Source: Warburgia ugandensis
Lineage: Eukaryota; Streptophyta; Magnoliopsida; Canellales; Canellaceae
DNA length: 64,000 bases
Direction of reading: 5' to 3'
Assembly (NCBI GenBank): GCA_035236585.1
Contig: CP141128.1
Span: 27,619,618-27,683,617 of the forward strand
Under the pieces are notes generated by a model. It was not told the origin of the DNA. It saw only the letters and a list, made by a program, of their open reading frames with translations, and ran no database searches. Shown here one piece after another: positions 23,593-35,192 of the stretch (within the stretch, counting starts at the first letter, position 1; each line of letters begins with the position of its first letter). The position numbers and the translations under genes are program-made.

Positions 23593-24763
23593 ACCAGTTA
23601 ATGTTTTACTAGTTGAAGATAGCTTATTTCATCATAAGTCTAGACAGCTCCTCTTATTTCAAATTGACTAAGGCTTACTAGTTGAATAGCTGAGCACAAA
23701 GTAGTTACTTCAATCCTCATGTAAGGAGGTGTTTAGACCTCACAAACATCAACAAAAGGTAGGAGAAGAGCGAGGCTCTATTAGAGAACCCCCTTAACCA
23801 CCATGTTCAGCATTCACTAGAGTGACCTTAGCTCAAACTTTCATAAGGTTCCTATGAGCATTTTAATCATAAGAACTCTTTCTAATTGATTTTAATTAAA
23901 TCCACGAACATTTAAAATGTCATTCATGTGGTTTATTATTCTCCTAGTTTGGGCCAAGGATTTGATAATCCTTATATTGTCCTACTAACTATAGCCCTTA
24001 CTAATATTAAGTCAAAGCCATTCACTCATCTTAATTGTCCATGAATGTCTATATTCCATTAGTTTAGATTTTTGGTGACTTATGCTCATTATATCTTAAC
24101 AACTACTTAACATTTGAATCTACTAATAAAATATGACAACAATTAAATCATAAACTTTAAAGCATAATCCAATTTAAATTTAACAACCATTTATACTAAC
24201 ATGCTTCCTATGAATCTAACTTAACCTAATGGAATAAAACTATACTTAAACTAGCATGATCCTAAGTTATGAAATACATGAAATTTACTAGTAATCAAAT
24301 GGAATCATGCTAAAATCTCAAATTCAAACTAACATGGCCATAAGATAATTAAATTACCAACCTATTATAACAATATAATAACATTTAGAGCATAGCAAGC
24401 TAAACTTTAAGAATTACACTATCATGCTTCCCAATTTATAACATAAATCACATTTACAATTCTATCTCAAATTAAAGACAAGTAAACTAATTAAATTAAG
24501 GTTATTAGAAACTTTTACTTATGATCCAACCATTAGATCATAGATCTTTTCCTTTAGATAAGGGGTTTTAATTACATTTAGGGCTTTTACTTCATTAAGG
24601 TCCAAAGATCATATCCACTTATTTTTATCACAATTAATCCATGAGCTTACTGGATTTCATCATAATCTCATTCATACAACCCATCCAAAGGGTTTGATCA
24701 TGCTTGATCTTATTGATCAAGTGGGTCCTTTTGTATTTTTAGGTTATTTCTAACATAAAGGGT

Positions 24764-24768
24764 AGATT
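24764..24768. repeat. Target-site duplication AGATT, left copy
   Basis: It is identical to 27463-27467. The rejoined host sequence matches the uninterrupted paralogue around 15047-15075. Confidence 0.9.
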
Positions 24769-25881
24769 TGTGATGACCCGGGTTTTCTCATGCATTTTTA
24801 AATGCAAGATCTAAATTCCTAAGGCGGGATGCATCCCTATTTGAAAACCATTTTATAAAAACCATGCACTGCAGTGGAAAATCTTTTGTTTTAAACACAT
24901 TTTGAAAACCCCGAGTGTCATTTGCTTTCACAACTATTAAAGTAGTTTTTGAAAAACTTCAGAAATCATAAAAATGCTTTTCCTCAGGTCTATCCACTCA
25001 CAACACACAGCCCAACTGTAAATAAATACAAATACATGTCCAAAGGGTTGAGAATTTACTTACAGGTATAATTGTTTCCTTTTTGATTCACTTGCTCGTA
25101 GCACTCACATAGATGTCCTCTACTCGTGGATGGAATTATCCTGAAAAATGTTAAGGATAGGGTGAGTATATACTATACTCAGTAGGAGTCTATCACTACT
25201 AGTTTTGCAATGCATGCTATGTTTAAAATCATGTGCTCTTAAAAACATGTGTATGTTCGAACAATCATGTTCAATATCGATGTTAAAAACCACCGCCAAA
25301 CCAGAATACTGACGACTTAAAGAAATATCATAATCCAAGTCGAAAGTATCATATATCATAAACATAATGATATGCATCAGATGCTCAACTGAATCCAACT
25401 CATGGATATCTGGTATGGTATGGTCGTCCAACCTCATATCATGCCATATGCAATGCAAATAAGTCCATGAAACCATAGGGTTCAACTATGCCCACGACCT
25501 CGCCGCTGTGTGGTCCCCAGGTACCTGAGGACACTCGGTCATAGCCTCAACGGGGCCTATGACACGTCGACCCAGTGCCGTGACACCAGTGGTAGCCCCT
25601 TGTACCACATGCAGTCGACGTAGGGACATTGCTCTTTTTGGGCGTGGTACCCATCCACCTAATAGTGGTAGAGACTGGAGGCCAACCCAAACCTCTCGGC
25701 ATAGCGCCCACGAGCTCATCAGCCCAAATCATATCAGATCAAATCAGCGAAAAACCTCTTATTCAAAACCTATCCTCTTTGGGTCCCTCACAACTGCCTG
25801 GCCCTCACAACTGCCTACCCAGCGTCTTTTGGTAACCCTCAAGGACATGCAATCTTTTAAAAACTCAATGCTCACCAATTA

Positions 25882-25960
25882 TGCAATATATGCATTTGTT
25901 TGCAAAACATATCTATGCATAATGTATATGCAATTATTTGCAAAACATATCTATGCATAA
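25882..25960. repeat. 38-bp-period tandem duplication in nested LTR
   Basis: TGCAAAACATATCTATGCAT occurs at 25901-25920 and 25939-25958 with similar flanks. Confidence 0.85.
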
Positions 25961-27058
25961 AGCATTTATCATATGTATGCTGAATTAAGTCATGCTAAAC
26001 AAGTTATATAATTTGTACTTAAAACATGCATAAAACAATCATGGCTCTTTTAAAAAGTCTAGTAACGATAGAGCACCTACCTCAAAGTCTCCTGGAGTCG
26101 CATCCTTTATCACTTTAACCCGTCCCTGGGTCTCATTTATAATCTCCTAGGTATGAATGGATACAAGGAGTCCTCATTAATTTCACTCTATTTAGACGTT
26201 AGATTGCTAGCTCTGCCTATTGGGTCCAAGGTCCTTACCTAATTCATTCGTCAGGCTAGATCCTATGGTATGGATCTACTTCCCAATAGTTAAATTCTAT
26301 AATTTATCCTCTAATCTAACTTTAAAGTCTCAATAGGTCCGCGTGCCTCTGTTCCCAGGACACCCGTGTATCTTGGTTGAACAGCGACCGCCTTAAGTGC
26401 ATGCGCGCCCAAAGGCCATGCCAGAGACTGTGTTTTGCACGCGTACATGCATGCTCAAGTGACGCGCTATGACGTGCATCATCGCACCGACGCACCTTGT
26501 AGCATGGCGCGTCTCAGCTCCCAGGGCACCCCGTGCACCCTGGTCAAGCCAGGACTCATGCGCCATGTCGTGTGCGCACCTGAAGGCCGCACCTGGGTCA
26601 ATGCACGCACTGTTGTACACCTGGAACCCATCCCAGGTGCACGTGGTGCTCGGCATCCTTGGGATGCCTGGGTCGTTCATGGCCGGCTGGAACCGGCATT
26701 GTCTTCTCTGGCTGGAAAAACCGATTGGAAAAAGGCTAGATCCGGCATGGATCTTGGCCTGGGGGAACTGAAAGGGAGGAAAGGGAAGGTAAGGAGGGGC
26801 TTACCTGGCAGCCGAAGATGGCGCTCCTCCTGGTAGGTTGCTTGCCTAACCCTTGGTGCTGGAAAACTCGAAGAAGGTAACTCCCCATGTCGTGCAAGGC
26901 CAGAACAAGAGAAGAGAGGGGAATGGGGAGATGGGAATGGCCGGCCTGACTTGGCCTGGCCGTTGCCAAAAAAATGCAGGAAACTGGGTTTCTGATTCTA
27001 GCCGGAAACCCCAGCCCCAATGGCTGGAAAACCACGTTTTTGGAGAGGGGAGATGGGG

Positions 27059-27070
27059 CTTTTTATAGCC
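27059..27070 (-). promoter_or_regulatory. TATA box of nested solo LTR
   Basis: The minus strand reads GGCTATAAAAAG about 390 bp after the LTR start at 27462. This is a strong plant core-promoter match, with transcription directed toward lower coordinates. Confidence 0.6.
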
Positions 27071-27462
27071 CTATTATGGCGGTGCTGCCAATGGCGGTGG
27101 CAGAATCCCCTAGAAAAATCGGGATCGAGGGTTTCTGGAAAAATCTGGGGAGGAAGACGACAGGGGGTGCCGTTATCAAAACGGCCCCCTGTGTTTTTCG
27201 TCCTTTTTGGTTTTAAACGTTTTCTATTTAAATTCCAAAAATACCCTTATCTTTAAATGGCCGTAACTTCTTCATACGAACTCTGTTTTGGGTGATTTTT
27301 GAGGCGTTGGATTCCACTTTTTGAGTAGAATCTAATGGTACTAAGTTTCCTCACAAATTCCTTTATTTAGTATTTTAAATAAAATCAAACATTCAACACA
27401 GTCCATTTCCCATAAAATGTCCAATTTTTGTTAAAAACAGTGTAAATTGCTCTGGCATTACA

Positions 27463-27467
27463 AGATT
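27463..27467. repeat. Target-site duplication AGATT, right copy
   Basis: It is identical to 24764-24768. Confidence 0.9.
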
Positions 27468-28641
27468 CCTCAATTTATCTTAGATCTGTCAAAATAAATC
27501 ATAGATATTACTTTATTTCAATATTATTTTATCATTAATTCAGATCCCCAAGATCTGATCATCTCAGATCTTGAAGATCATAAAAATTAGAACCTTATTT
27601 CTTAAAAACGAAAAGTTGCTTGAAGATTTTTTTTTTTTCAATTTTATAATTTCAGAAGAAAATACACATTGCAAGATTTTCGTAACTTCTTTCCTATCTT
27701 GGTTTGGAGTTCAGATGACTCCAAAATTGAAGAAAATTAGTTCATAGTCGTTTTGAGGGTCCAGATTTGATTTGGGCCCATCAACATGGATGGCTCAAAT
27801 TGTTCAGGTGGCGTAGGTTTGATTGGGTGGAGTGGTCGCCGTACTCTTGTCACCGGGATGCATGCAGTAACGTGCTGCCCGGGACCTGTGCTGTTGCATG
27901 GTCGTTTCGTCGGGACGGCATCATACGTAGAGTGTGCACGAAGATGCTCTCGTAGGGAGCATTTCCATGCCGCATCCCAGGAGCCTGATCTTATTAGGAA
28001 GATCGGGCAGTCCGTTTGAGATCGTCCAATCAAGAATCAAAGGCTCAAAACTTGATGAAATTTTCTAAAAATTCTACCTTAGTGGTTTTGGACCCTTCTG
28101 AATTGATTGGACAGGTTATATTTTCAATCTGAGCCCTCCATCATGCAAAAATGAAGGGTTCTTATCCTTACTTGATTTTTATATTTTTTAATAGAAAACT
28201 AATTTTAGAAAAATAAAAATTACATAAACTAACATGAAATAAGTATGGGAAGAGTTTCCACTTATCTGATTGGAGAAAACATGGGTTTTGAAGCCCAATT
28301 TTGAAGAAATATCCCGTTGACGATAAGATCACCCAATAACTACTTGTTTCGTGATTTTCTGTTGATTGCACCATTGGATCTCGAAATTTCCTTGGAATTT
28401 TCATAGATAAGATAGCCTAGGATCATATGGATGGTGGGATTGGTGATATTTGATTTGGAACAGAGTGCCTAATTGAATTTAGATCTCTTGTTCCAATCTA
28501 GAGTGAGTAGAGAGAAAGTGAAAGAAGAGAGATTTTTGGGAATTTTAGAATTTTGGAAATGAATCTAAAGCTATTTTTTTAGGGGAAGCAAGATAATTTG
28601 GTGGGAATTTTAACAAATATTTTTGGAGGATTTTTTGTGGT

Positions 28642-28651
28642 GTATTTATAG
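28642..28651 (-). promoter_or_regulatory. TATA box of 5-kb solo LTR
   Basis: The minus strand reads CTATAAATAC about 570 bp after the LTR start at 29219. It is conserved at 16256-16265 in the related LTR. Confidence 0.6.
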
Positions 28652-29219
28652 ATTTTTGTGAATTTTTTCATAATTACTTGTAATAATTATGTTTCAATTC
28701 TTTTGAATATTAAATTAACATTGGATCCTCCACTACCACCTCCTTGTTCACTATTAGTTGGTAGTGGTTTGATCACTCATTACAAGTTTTCTGGCCATTG
28801 GATTCATTTGTGGGCCCCATAGAGGTGTGAAAGGACCATTTTGCCCTTTTTTGGAGAAAAATACATTTTATTCTCCTGAACTTGGAATTGAGTGCACTTC
28901 ATGGCGTTGGAATTGTATTTCTAGGAACATTCTAAATATTGATGTCTTAGATCTCGGTTATGGGTAAAATTACCATTTTACCTTTTTATTCATAAAAATA
29001 GAGAAATTTAGGGATTTTTCATTTTAACTCAGAATTGAACGTACTTAGTGTCATTTCAATCGATTTTTTTGAATACATTCATAATTTATAAGTTTTAAAT
29101 CATATTTTAATCTCTATAAAAATTTAATTTCCAATAACCTATTATTCCAGTCCAAAATTTCTAAAAATTCAAACTAAATTGATTTTGTCAATCAATTTAC
29201 AAAAATTGGGGTTATTACA

Positions 29220-29224
29220 CAACC
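29220..29224. repeat. Target-site duplication CAACC, right copy
   Basis: It is identical to 21499-21503. Element B sequence resumes here. Confidence 0.9.
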
Positions 29225-29730
29225 AATGCATTCACATACCCTAGAATGACTACTATCCTGAGACAAACTATAAAGGATGGACTAGGTATCATGAACACCC
29301 ATGGTCTCAGGATTATTAATTATACAATAAAGAACAATCATGGTGTTACCTTGATCTACCTACTGTGATTATAAAGATTATTTGGGTCAAACATCATGTG
29401 TTCAAGCTACCAGCCCTTTTTCAATACCAAATGCCACAACAATACCAAACCTATGAGTCATTTCCTCTACAACATGAAGAACCATCATTAGAAGAGAATA
29501 TGCAATGACTTAATAAACTAATGGATCAAAATCTTGCTGCACTTGAAAATGCGTAAGGAAATGAAACAAATTAGGGAAGAGAGTGAAAAAACACATTAAA
29601 GAATTTCATGGTGGGAATTCCCAATTCCTGTTGAATCTAAGAGTTTCTCACCAACCTTGACTATTGATACTAATGATAGATGGAAATATCTTACGATTAT
29701 TCTGACCCACAAAGCCCACAACCATCCATA
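29225..29730 (+). mobile_element. Internal region of element B upstream of the readable linker
   Basis: This continues the sequence interrupted at 21503. One frame near 29400-29540 reads as a glutamine-rich low-complexity peptide (for example QYQMPQQYQTYESF) with interruptions. No gag, zinc knuckle or protease signature is visible. I cannot assign a function. Confidence 0.5.
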
Positions 29731-30522
29731 GAAACTTCTAACTCATATCTACTTGAGCCATATCTTGCTCCTTGTTGCAATAATGATGAAGAGACTTCTA
29801 TTGATGAAGAGAATGAGGCTATAGAAACATTTGACCCAGATCCTCTATAATAGTGTCTTACTTATTTTTATGCATTTGATGAAGACACATCCATTGAGGA
29901 GGTGAATGAGTTGTTGGATACTATGCCTTTGATGGACACTTCTCAATGGAAAGCTAGGGTAGAAACCCATACAAAGCTTGAAATACAAATTGAGCCTTAT
30001 AATATAGCAGAAGTACCTAACTGGGACCTACAAACCTTATTTGAACAATCACAAGATAGTAATATAGGCCCACCTATAACCTTACTTATACATGAAGAAC
30101 AAGAAGAAGAAGAGTCAATTGATGTATTAGCCCTACATCAACCAACTCTAGGGTATACATTAGAAGATAATCAGGGTTTAAGCTAAACCATGTCCCTGCC
30201 TTTAATAATACAAGAACAACCTTTTAGGGAAGGGCAAAGGCAACTTATACCCCTATTTCAAGACAATGTAAGGGAAATGGAGAATAGAGATAAACTAAGT
30301 ACAATGGTCAATATTATCCTTAAAATTGGTAAAAATAAGGACCATTCATCTCCATATGTTCCAAAAAACTTTAAATTCACAGTATTTCAAGATGTCATTG
30401 ATTTACCACCACCTAAAATTTTAAGGTGGTGGAATTATATTGACTACTATGAAATACTAAAAATGGGGATCATCTATGTGCATTCACCAAATTTAAAATT
30501 GTGGTGGTCTACTGTGTCATAA
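29731..30522 (+). pseudogene. Acidic linker-type ORF of element B (Athila protease-RT spacer-like)
   Basis: One reading frame runs from about 29770 to 30522 with few interruptions: adjacent stops near 29848-29853 and a single TAA at 30184-30186. The part 29902-30186 (94 codons) contains EEVNELLDTMPLMDTSQWKA. This parallels the segment of element D just before its RT (VVNNLINVTPTMDTSKW, about 52070-52120). An acidic run follows (EEQEEEES). The part 30190-30522 has no recognised domain. RT, RNase H and integrase, which should follow, are absent. The match to D is what identifies this stretch. It could be a relic of an internal deletion or a retained product of a non-autonomous element. Confidence 0.55.
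30406..30432. repeat. Inverted repeat with 9-bp arms
   Basis: CCACCACCT (30406-30414) and AGGTGGTGG (30424-30432) are perfect complements around a 9-base AT spacer. A degenerate direct repeat of the surrounding DNA follows at about 30528-30590. Confidence 0.8.
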
Positions 30523-32351
30523 TTCTACCACCATAAAAAATTTCAAGGTGGAGGAAATATATTGACTACTGCGAGATTCTAAAGTGGTGTGAGAAATCTT
30601 GCCCATTTTATTGTTAGGGTTAGAAATATAAAAATTAGGTTAAACTAGTATAGAATTAGGTTTAGAAAGTTAGATTAGTTATAGGCCATGTCTGGTTGAA
30701 GCCATTAAACTTTGCACTCATTGGGTGGCAACCTAGGGTCTTTAAAATCTCAGTGTTCTACACTACACATTGAGGACAATGCTTAGTTTAGGTTGGGGGT
30801 GTAGAAATGATATTTCTAAGTTTTTCCTACATTTTAAATTTTTTTGAAAAAAAATAATATAAATTCCTTTATAAACATGAGAATTTTTTGAATTCCTTTA
30901 TAAAATACTAATTGAACAAAAAATAACTATATATATAGTTTAAGTTGAAGAGAAAATATAACATGGAGAGGCTAAAGAAGATCTGTGGAGACTTATAACC
31001 CAAGTGAGTTTCGAGCCATTCTTCCTTTTTGAGGGTTATATATAAATTTAAAATTTTCTTCAGTGGACATTATTTTTTAGTTAGTGTCATTATTTTTCAT
31101 CTTAGTGAACTATTGATAAATTAGAAAAAGACTATACCATATATCTCTTATAGTTTATGATCATTTTTAAGTCATATAAAACCTAAGAAATGATAGAGGC
31201 CATCTTGGGTAAACTCAGAGCCTTTAGCCTTCCCTAAGTTATTTTTCGCTAGTTAGCCCCTTGAGCCTTTTAAAATATAAGCCTTTTCTTTGTTAGCAAA
31301 ACAACCTTTACTTATATTGAACTCCTATAATATATCCATTACCCATTTGTTTTGGAAATATGTAGAGAGGATTGAATACATCTTTGAAAAGAAAAGTATG
31401 AATAATACAACTCATGAGATGAACATTAAAAAAGGTGTTTAAAAGAAGAAAAATTTCAAAAAGGCTATATATAAGATCTAGTGAAAAAGAAAAGAAAAAG
31501 ATAGCCAATAAAAAAGGATGTTCACTCTTGTATGGAAAAATGGAAAAGTTGTGAATACATTGATAGAATACCTTTACATAGTTTCCAAACAACCTTCATT
31601 TTCCTTTACCATTCTTTTGATAACCCTTACCCAAGACTATGTTTCGTCCTAATAGAAGTGCTAGCTTGATCTTAGGAGAAGTATGGCCTGTATATGGTTA
31701 TGAATGAGCAGGGAATTTGGTAGAGTGTAACATCCTTAGCAGTTGATATTTTTTCATGAGACCACTACCATTCTTCCTCAGTTATCTTTCTTTTGTATGA
31801 AATATGTGAGATTTTTGAACTTGATGGACAAAATTCTACTCACATATTAATGAGAGATTTCAATCTTTCTGAGTGACTTCTTTCTGGGTGACAAGCATAT
31901 CCTGTAAGAATTGAAGTCAAATCATACATTTGGATGGTACTTTAAGTTATATTTGACTGGGAAACTATAATTATATATTAGCAATAGCACACATTCACCT
32001 TTCGAAGTTTAATGAAATAATGGGATATCTTTAACATTAGGGTAGGATTTTGAACCTTTTTGTTCATCTATAGTAGGCTAAAGTTAGGTATTTAATATAA
32101 GTTGAATAGGGAAAAAATTTCTCAAAATGAATAAAATATTTTCATAAAAATTTTGAGAAATTTGTGGGTACATTCATTGTAAACCCTCAGGAGGCCTAAC
32201 TTGTCCACTAGGGGTAATCTAGGGGTTTAAGGGCTTGTTGCATGTGCTAAATACAATCATAAGTGCCTATGAAAGTGAAAATTTGTACAATTTTGTAAAA
32301 TAATTTTTAGCATGTTTTGGTTGGGACAAGTAAAATGTTGGTTGGGGCGTG
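30523..32351 (+). mobile_element. 3' untranslated part of element B
   Basis: It starts with a degenerate repeat of 30406-30463. At 30762-30810 it carries ACATTGAGGACAATGCTTAG followed by GGTTGGGGGTGT. This resembles a sequence I recall downstream of pol in Athila-type elements, ahead of the 3' LTR. The rest (30820-32340) is AT-rich with no credible gene; a minus-strand open frame at 31308-31592 has low-complexity composition. The last 20 bases before 32352 are G/T-rich and may be a decayed polypurine tract. Confidence 0.55.
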
Positions 32352-35192
32352 TGATAAGTATCCAAAATTGTATAAAAGTCACCCAATTAGTTGTCCATGT
32401 GTTATAACTTATAGCGTTAAAATAGGGTTTTCGGCCAAAAATTATAACAAATGCATTTCTGATGTAATAAACTAAATATTTGATAATTTACTGTTTCAGA
32501 GGCTCATCTAGGGTAATGATGTGAATAATCATAAATTTTAGAATTTAATTAGAGTTTTTCACTTTTGTATGAATTGAGATGATGATTTGATGGCCAAGAT
32601 CAATTGAGATAAAAATTGAAGATCAAGATCGAAAGATTAAGTTAAGGCCTAAAATTCATCAAACAACATGAGATCAAGGCTTAAGATCACCTTAAGGAAT
32701 GCAAAGGATGGAGTTGGAGAAGTTAAAGGTGCTTAAAGTGGGTCCATGCGTAAGGCATGCAAAGTCTACCATCTTTGCATGGGATTCACTCAAGCCACCT
32801 AGCCATATACAAGCCATGAAGAAGGTGACAAGCTAAGGGCCTAGGCAGCCATCATAGCCAAGGGGATAAGCCATCAAGCCAAGCCAAAAGAGCCTCTAAA
32901 GCTAGTTATGAAACCAAGCCAAATGACCTCTCAAAGCAAGCTAGCCAAGTTACATGGAAGGCCATGATTGAAGGAGAATCTAAAGCAATTATGCATGGAG
33001 TTTTTAAGAGGATAATGAGAAGATATTTAGGTGAAAATAAATGGAAAAGTGGCCACCTTAATTTTCACCTTTTTCATCTGATTTTCTAAACTTTTTTTTT
33101 TTTTTTTTTTTCAATTTCCAACTCACCATACAAGGAAACCACGAATTTTGCTTTCTTAAAGAGTCCCACATTTCTAAAACTCTCCCCCTTCTTAAACTAC
33201 CATTACAACCAGCCCACCAATCCTAGAGTGCCACCTAAAGTGTCCAACCAATCTCCACCTTCTTAGGAAACCCACCTCGCCAACCACCACTTTCCTCCTC
33301 ACCTTTCTTTATTATCTCTTTCCTTTTCTCTCCAACTCTCCTTCCCATTTCTTTCTATTTCCAAAGGCCTCTTCACAATTTTTACAAGGAGTAGATGCTC
33401 CCTCCTAAAAAGAATGGTGTCTCCCACCTTATCCCCCTCTTAAGGTTCCATGGTTACCCTAGATCTAGAGATGATCTTAACCCTTAGATCTTCCCTCTTA
33501 TTCTCCACCTTAGGCAAGTTAGGAAGGGCTTAAAATACATAAAATAGGGTAGGCTTTCCACATGAAAGGGAATTGGAGAAGGGGACATCGTCCCCTCCTG
33601 AGAGTAAGTGTGTCCTTAGAGAAGGGGACCACATGATTGAAGATGAATTTTGTACAATTATCCCCATGAAAAAATTGTATTTTTCAAGAGGATTATTGGA
33701 AGGAAAAATCATGGATTATCATATGGGAAGATATGCATGCATAGGTGGACCAATATGAGAAGAACCCTTAATCCTTATCTTTCCTGTTCATTTCATCTTT
33801 TGTTCTCTTTCTCTCCATATCTCCATATCTCCCTCTCTTTCCTACCTTCCATCGTGAACCACTTAGGAAGGGCTTCCATGCAATTTCATAAGGAGTCTTT
33901 TCACATTCCACTTCTTATCATTCTTAAACTCCACTTTCTAGTTTCAAATTCCTAGAGTTCTACTTCTAATTCCCTTCCCTTCCCTTCTCATCTTATCTTA
34001 TTCTTTCCATCTTCCTTAAGATAGAATTTTAGCAAGTTAGGAAGTGCATCCCATATAAAAGATGGAAAGGAATTCCACGCATGAGACCAAGGAATTCCAT
34101 GCCCCCCTCCATGGGCTTGACCTCCACCTTTTTATTCTCTACCAAAACTCTCCATGCCTCCTTCCCATTGTAGCCTTCCATGCCATTTTCTTAGGATCAA
34201 CATGCCTACTTCCATTCAAGGGTTCAAATGCACCATTCAAAGCTAGGTTTCCGTGCTCATTTCCTTCTCTTTTGTTAAGCCTTGGTTCTTGTTCCATGCA
34301 CCTCTTTCCTTGGTTGTTTTCTTTAAGTTTTGCTTTTAGTTTTGTGCTCTATTTTCCTTGATCAAAGGGATATCAATATCTTGTAGGGACAACCAAGAGA
34401 TAGTAGCCTTTGAATTAAGATTAGGGGTTGTTTGCATTCTTTGATTGTTTTCCTTTACTTTGTTTCTTGTTCTTCTTTGTTTTGCTTAGGTTCCCATAGT
34501 GATTTCATTTTCTAAAGCTATCCTCTCCCTTGGTTCACACTCATGACCCCCGCTTGATAGTATTCAACTTGAGATTGAAGTCAAAATATGTTGTTTATGT
34601 GTTTATGAATCATGTGACTTTTTTTGTAACTTTTACATTCAATAAATGATGGAAAAGTTTTATGTGCACCAGTACATGGATCATGCACACTTGTCTTTGA
34701 TGTCTATATGCAATAAATAAAGCTTGATTCCATTTAGTTAGATGTGCACTATTCTTTTGCATTTAATGCAAGTTTCATGCACTCTCCCTTTAATTCATGC
34801 ATGCTTGATTTTCCTACATTCATTATGTTCATTTTATCTTTAGATTTCATTCGTCAAGTTTAAATTAGTTGCATCTTTAGATTGGATCTTAGTTTGGAGC
34901 AGTTTGTAGTTCTAGTTCATTCATCTTTAGGTTGCAAAGTGATTCATGTTTCTTGTTTTGCATTAATTCCATTCTTAAATTCATATTAGTTTCCTTTAGT
35001 TTAAGTTTAAGTTTATGCATGTTTTAATTTTTAAATTTCTAGATGAACTCAATATCTAATTTGGCTAGGATAGTTAATCTAAATTAAGACCCAATTACAT
35101 GCAAATCCTTAAGATTCCTTGGGATCGACCTCACTCGCATACATCACACTACTTTGATTCATGTACATGAAAATAATATTAAAGCTACACCA
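32352..35192 (+). mobile_element. 3' LTR of Athila-like element B (2.8 kb)
   Basis: It starts TGATAAGTATCC and ends near AAAGCTACACCA. It is homologous along its length to 17406-19944, including the AAGCC/AGCCA-dense block (32790-32950), the CACC-rich block (33110-33470) and the GGGATCGACCTCACTCGCAT stretch (35121-35140) close to the end. Downstream sequence at 35193 is element Z gag read on the minus strand, not Athila internal DNA, so this is the outer right edge of the block. Open frames at 33530-33955 and 34062-34361 lie inside the LTR and match nothing. Confidence 0.75.
33092..33111. repeat. T20 homopolymer
   Basis: There are twenty consecutive T inside the B 3' LTR. The corresponding site of the 5' LTR (about 18140-18170) has only short T runs. 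Confidence 0.9.

Larger units (their letters stand above)
24769..27462 (-). mobile_element. Nested 2,694-bp Tekay-like solo LTR
   Basis: The plus strand starts TGTGATGACCCGGG and ends CTCTGGCATTACA. On the minus strand it starts TGTAATGCCAGAGC and ends GGGTCATCACA, which is typical of Tekay LTRs. Perfect AGATT duplications flank it. It is visibly richer in GC and CpG (25486-25720 and 26340-27070) than surrounding repeats, consistent with being the youngest insertion in this nest. Many overlapping open frames on both strands (25486-25960, 26393-27256) are a by-product of GC-rich LTR DNA. None resembles a known protein. Confidence 0.9.
21504..29219 (-). mobile_element. Solo LTR, about 5.0 kb net, with a nested 2.7-kb solo LTR
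   Basis: The plus strand starts TGTGATGACCTGGG and ends GGGGTTATTACA. Read on the minus strand it starts TGTAATAACCCC and ends CCCAGGTCATCACA, the same start type as the plus-strand LTR at 63597. Perfect 5-bp duplications CAACC flank it. Removing the nested insertion (24769-27462 plus one 5-bp duplication) leaves 5,017 bp. Contents on the plus strand, left to right: the GTGGCCTTCCCATAATTGCC stretch (22458-22477), a GATC-dense block (23030-23500), a TTA microsatellite, the nested solo LTR, a GC-rich block (27700-28040) and a TATA box. There is no coding sequence. It is homologous to 8597-10971 plus 14837-16830. Confidence 0.9.

Noticed and set aside
25486..25960. Open frames of 77-133 codons on both strands
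   Set aside because: They sit inside the nested solo LTR, overlap each other antisense and have arginine/proline-rich composition expected from GC-rich DNA.
26393..27256. Several open frames of 71-133 codons
   Set aside because: Same reason: solo-LTR DNA with target duplications at its ends, no recognisable domain, no intron or start context pointing to a captured gene.
31308..31592. 94-codon minus-strand frame rich in Phe/Leu/Ile
   Set aside because: It looks like a membrane protein only because AT-rich DNA encodes hydrophobic residues. It lies in the non-coding 3' region of element B.
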